Shown in pieces: positions 63,027-64,000 of a stretch of DNA of 64,000 bases (the first letter of the stretch is position 1; each line of letters starts with the position of its first letter). The stretch is taken from positions 186,001 through 250,000 of the forward strand of contig CAKSTR010000005.1 of assembly GCA_934500835.1 (NCBI GenBank), read 5' to 3'. Made by a program: the position numbers and the translations under genes. Source of the DNA: an uncultured Paracoccaceae bacterium. Lineage in GTDB: Bacteria > Pseudomonadota > Alphaproteobacteria > Rhodobacterales > Rhodobacteraceae. A model generated the notes under the pieces. That model saw nothing but the letters and a program-made list of their open reading frames with translations, was not told where the DNA came from and made no database searches.

Positions 63027-63063
63027 ATCCCCATCCGGGTGCCACTCAGGGCCCGGGAAACCC

Positions 63064-63117
63064 GCCCGGCCCCCGATGGGGCGGGCATCAGACGCATCGC
63101 TTTCAAAGGATGATCCC
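63064..63117 (+). ncRNA. ROSE-like RNA thermometer upstream of hsp20
   Basis: A stable hairpin (63064-63086, GCCC/GCCCC arms, one bulged G) is followed by a weak one: CATC (63095-63098), bulged G63099, CT (63100-63101), then AG and GATG (63107-63112). The weak stem covers the ribosome site AAAGGA. UCGCU opposite the SD is the ROSE signature. It should open with heat and allow Hsp20 translation. Confidence 0.6.
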
Positions 63118-63588
63118 ATGCGCAGCTTCGATTTCTCCCCGCTTTACCGTGCCACCGTCGGCTTTGACCGTGTCGCCGACCTGATGGACCGCGCGCTCAG
63201 CGCCGATGTGGCCCAGCCCACCTATCCGCCCTACAACATCGAGAAGACCGCCGAAGATGCCTATCGCATCTCGATCGCCGTCGCCGGCTTCACACCCGGG
63301 GAACTCTCGGTCGAGGTGAAGGACGGTCATCTGCACGTCGCCGCCCGCAAGGCGGAAGGCGAGGCCGAAAAGACCTATCTGCATCGCGGTATCGCCACCC
63401 GCGCCTTTGATCGCCGCTTCGCCCTGGCCGATCATGTGAAGGTCACCGGCGCCAGCCATGAGCACGGCATGCTGCACATCGAACTTGCGCGCGAGATCCC
63501 CGAAGCGGCCCGCCCGCGCCGGATCGAGATTGCCGGCACCGCGCCCGCGACCCGCGCCATCGAAGGCAATGCCGAGACGGTGAACTGA
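63118..63588 (+). CDS. Small heat-shock protein (Hsp20/IbpA)
   Basis: 156 residues, alpha-crystallin domain (PYNIEKTAEDAYRISIAVAGFTPGELSVEVKDGHLHV; RGIATRAFDRRFALADHVKVTGASHEHGMLHIELAREIPEA, with the GMLHIEL core). It binds unfolding proteins. ATG 63118 (MRSFDFSPLYRATVGFDR) is the IbpA-type start; a longer frame reads into the leader. It has its own terminator. Confidence 0.94.
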   Translation: MRSFDFSPLYRATVGFDRVADLMDRALSADVAQPTYPPYNIEKTAEDAYRISIAVAGFTPGELSVEVKDGHLHVAARKAEGEAEKTYLHRGIATRAFDRRFALADHVKVTGASHEHGMLHIELAREIPEAARPRRIEIAGTAPATRAIEGNAETVN

Positions 63589-63609
63589 TCGCCTGACAGA
63601 GGCAACAGG

Positions 63610-63642
63610 AAGGGCGCGCCGGGGAACCGGCGCGCCCTTTTG
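63610..63642 (+). terminator. Rho-independent terminator after hsp20
   Basis: A 13-bp stem, AAGGGCGCGCCGG (63610-63622) with CCGGCGCGCCCTT (63627-63639), loop GGAA, then TTG. Confidence 0.9.
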
Positions 63643-63654
63643 TCATCGGGGGTC

Positions 63655-63675
63655 CTGATTTTCGTCGAAAATCAG
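63655..63675. repeat. GATTTTCG palindrome after the VWA gene
   Basis: CTGATTTTCG (63655-63664) and CGAAAATCAG (63666-63675) around one central T, a perfect 21-bp palindrome 4 bp after the VWA gene stop. It has the same layout as the palindrome after panC. Confidence 0.6.
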
Positions 63676-63679
63676 TGTC

Positions 63680-64000
63680 TCAGCGGTCCAGGCTTTGTGC
63701 CAGACGCATCAGGTTTACCGCCTCGATCCGGTAGCCGAACTCATCTTCGCCACGGGCCGACAGGGCCAGGGCGATGGCCTGATCCCAGCCCCAGTTCCCC
63801 AGATATTTCGATCCCTGCAGCAACTGGCCAAAGCCGGCGATGGCAGCGGCGAAGCGGGCCTCGTCCGTGGCAGGCTCCTGCCCGGTGATCGGCGTTTCTA
63901 TCAACTGGCTGGTGTCGGCCCCCGGGGCCTTCCAGCGCAGCCGCAGGAAGCCCAGCTCGCTTTCGGTCGGCTGCACCGGATCGCCCGCGCCATAGCGCAG
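63680..64000 (-). CDS. VWA-domain protein, YfbK-type (C-terminal part)
   Basis: The last 107 residues of a protein that continues beyond the window. LRYGAG..., ELGFLRLRWKAPGADTSQLIE and FGQLLQGSKYLGNWGWDQAIALALSARGEDEFGYRIEAVNLMRLAQSL match the C-terminal DUF3520 region of YfbK-like VWA lipoproteins. Role unknown. The frame is open to the window edge; a GTG at 63976 is internal. Confidence 0.75.
   Translation of the reverse strand: MRYGAGDPVQPTESELGFLRLRWKAPGADTSQLIETPITGQEPATDEARFAAAIAGFGQLLQGSKYLGNWGWDQAIALALSARGEDEFGYRIEAVNLMRLAQSLDR

Overview
The window is GC-rich chromosomal DNA (about two-thirds G+C by eye) from an alphaproteobacterium, most likely a Rhodobacteraceae/Paracoccaceae member. 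The evidence is a MipZ division ATPase, an atpI-B-E-F'-F cluster separate from the rest of the ATP synthase genes, rpsP-rimM-trmD-rplS-rpmE, several families common in Rhodobacterales (DUF1523, a protein I recall as DUF6638, GcvT-type FAD dehydrogenases), and a dispersed intergenic GGATATTT...CCAAAGTGAAG repeat. I see no IS element, prophage, tRNA, rRNA or CRISPR array. The genes are dense, and many are joined by 4-bp ATGA overlaps.

Layout. 1-3796: end of a glycine-betaine/proline-type ABC permease, a choline-kinase-like protein and a GcvT-fused FAD dehydrogenase; a second such dehydrogenase lies at 16176-18674. 4004-10748: a MoxR/DUF58/BatA-DUF4159/membrane-protein operon. 10939-12587: an amine oxidase and a CopD/HemJ-like membrane protein. 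12657-15778: a zinc-uptake locus, znuA divergent from zur-znuC-znuB, with a clear Zur-type operator between them. 18794-24505: scattered functions (Mpo1-like, P1 peptidase, zinc ribbon, phytase-like secreted protein, L,D-transpeptidase, cupin). 24664-26342: panB-panC.

26552-33699 is the least understood part. It holds eight same-strand genes: a coiled-coil protein, a 77-residue membrane protein, a 375-residue protein of unknown fold, a AAA+ ATPase, a 68-residue soluble protein, a DUF6638-type protein with a TTG start, a two-helix membrane protein and a DUF1523 membrane protein. The set reads as an uncharacterised membrane-associated AAA+ system and is my main candidate for an undescribed system.

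33702-39183: paaK, gntK, an EamA exporter, a LysR regulator and a large membrane-anchored alpha/beta hydrolase. 39386-46699: ffh, two GNATs, chorismate mutase, rpsP, rimM, trmD, rplS and rpmE, with small uncharacterised genes between them. 46799-52759: mipZ, matB, an ArsR regulator and the F0 genes. 52883-61194: a GntR/FCD regulator, an OmpA lipoprotein, an AraC-MGMT protein, nth, adenosine kinase and glcDEF. 61260-64000: two tandem S1 serine proteases, an Hsp20 with a ROSE-like RNA thermometer, and the end of a YfbK-like VWA protein.

Regulatory signals readable in the sequence include sigma70-type promoters with 17-bp spacers (ffh, rplS, atpI, probably moxR), a Zur box, a matched pair of 19-bp inverted repeats in front of the GntR gene and glcD, several intrinsic terminators and the ROSE-like thermometer.
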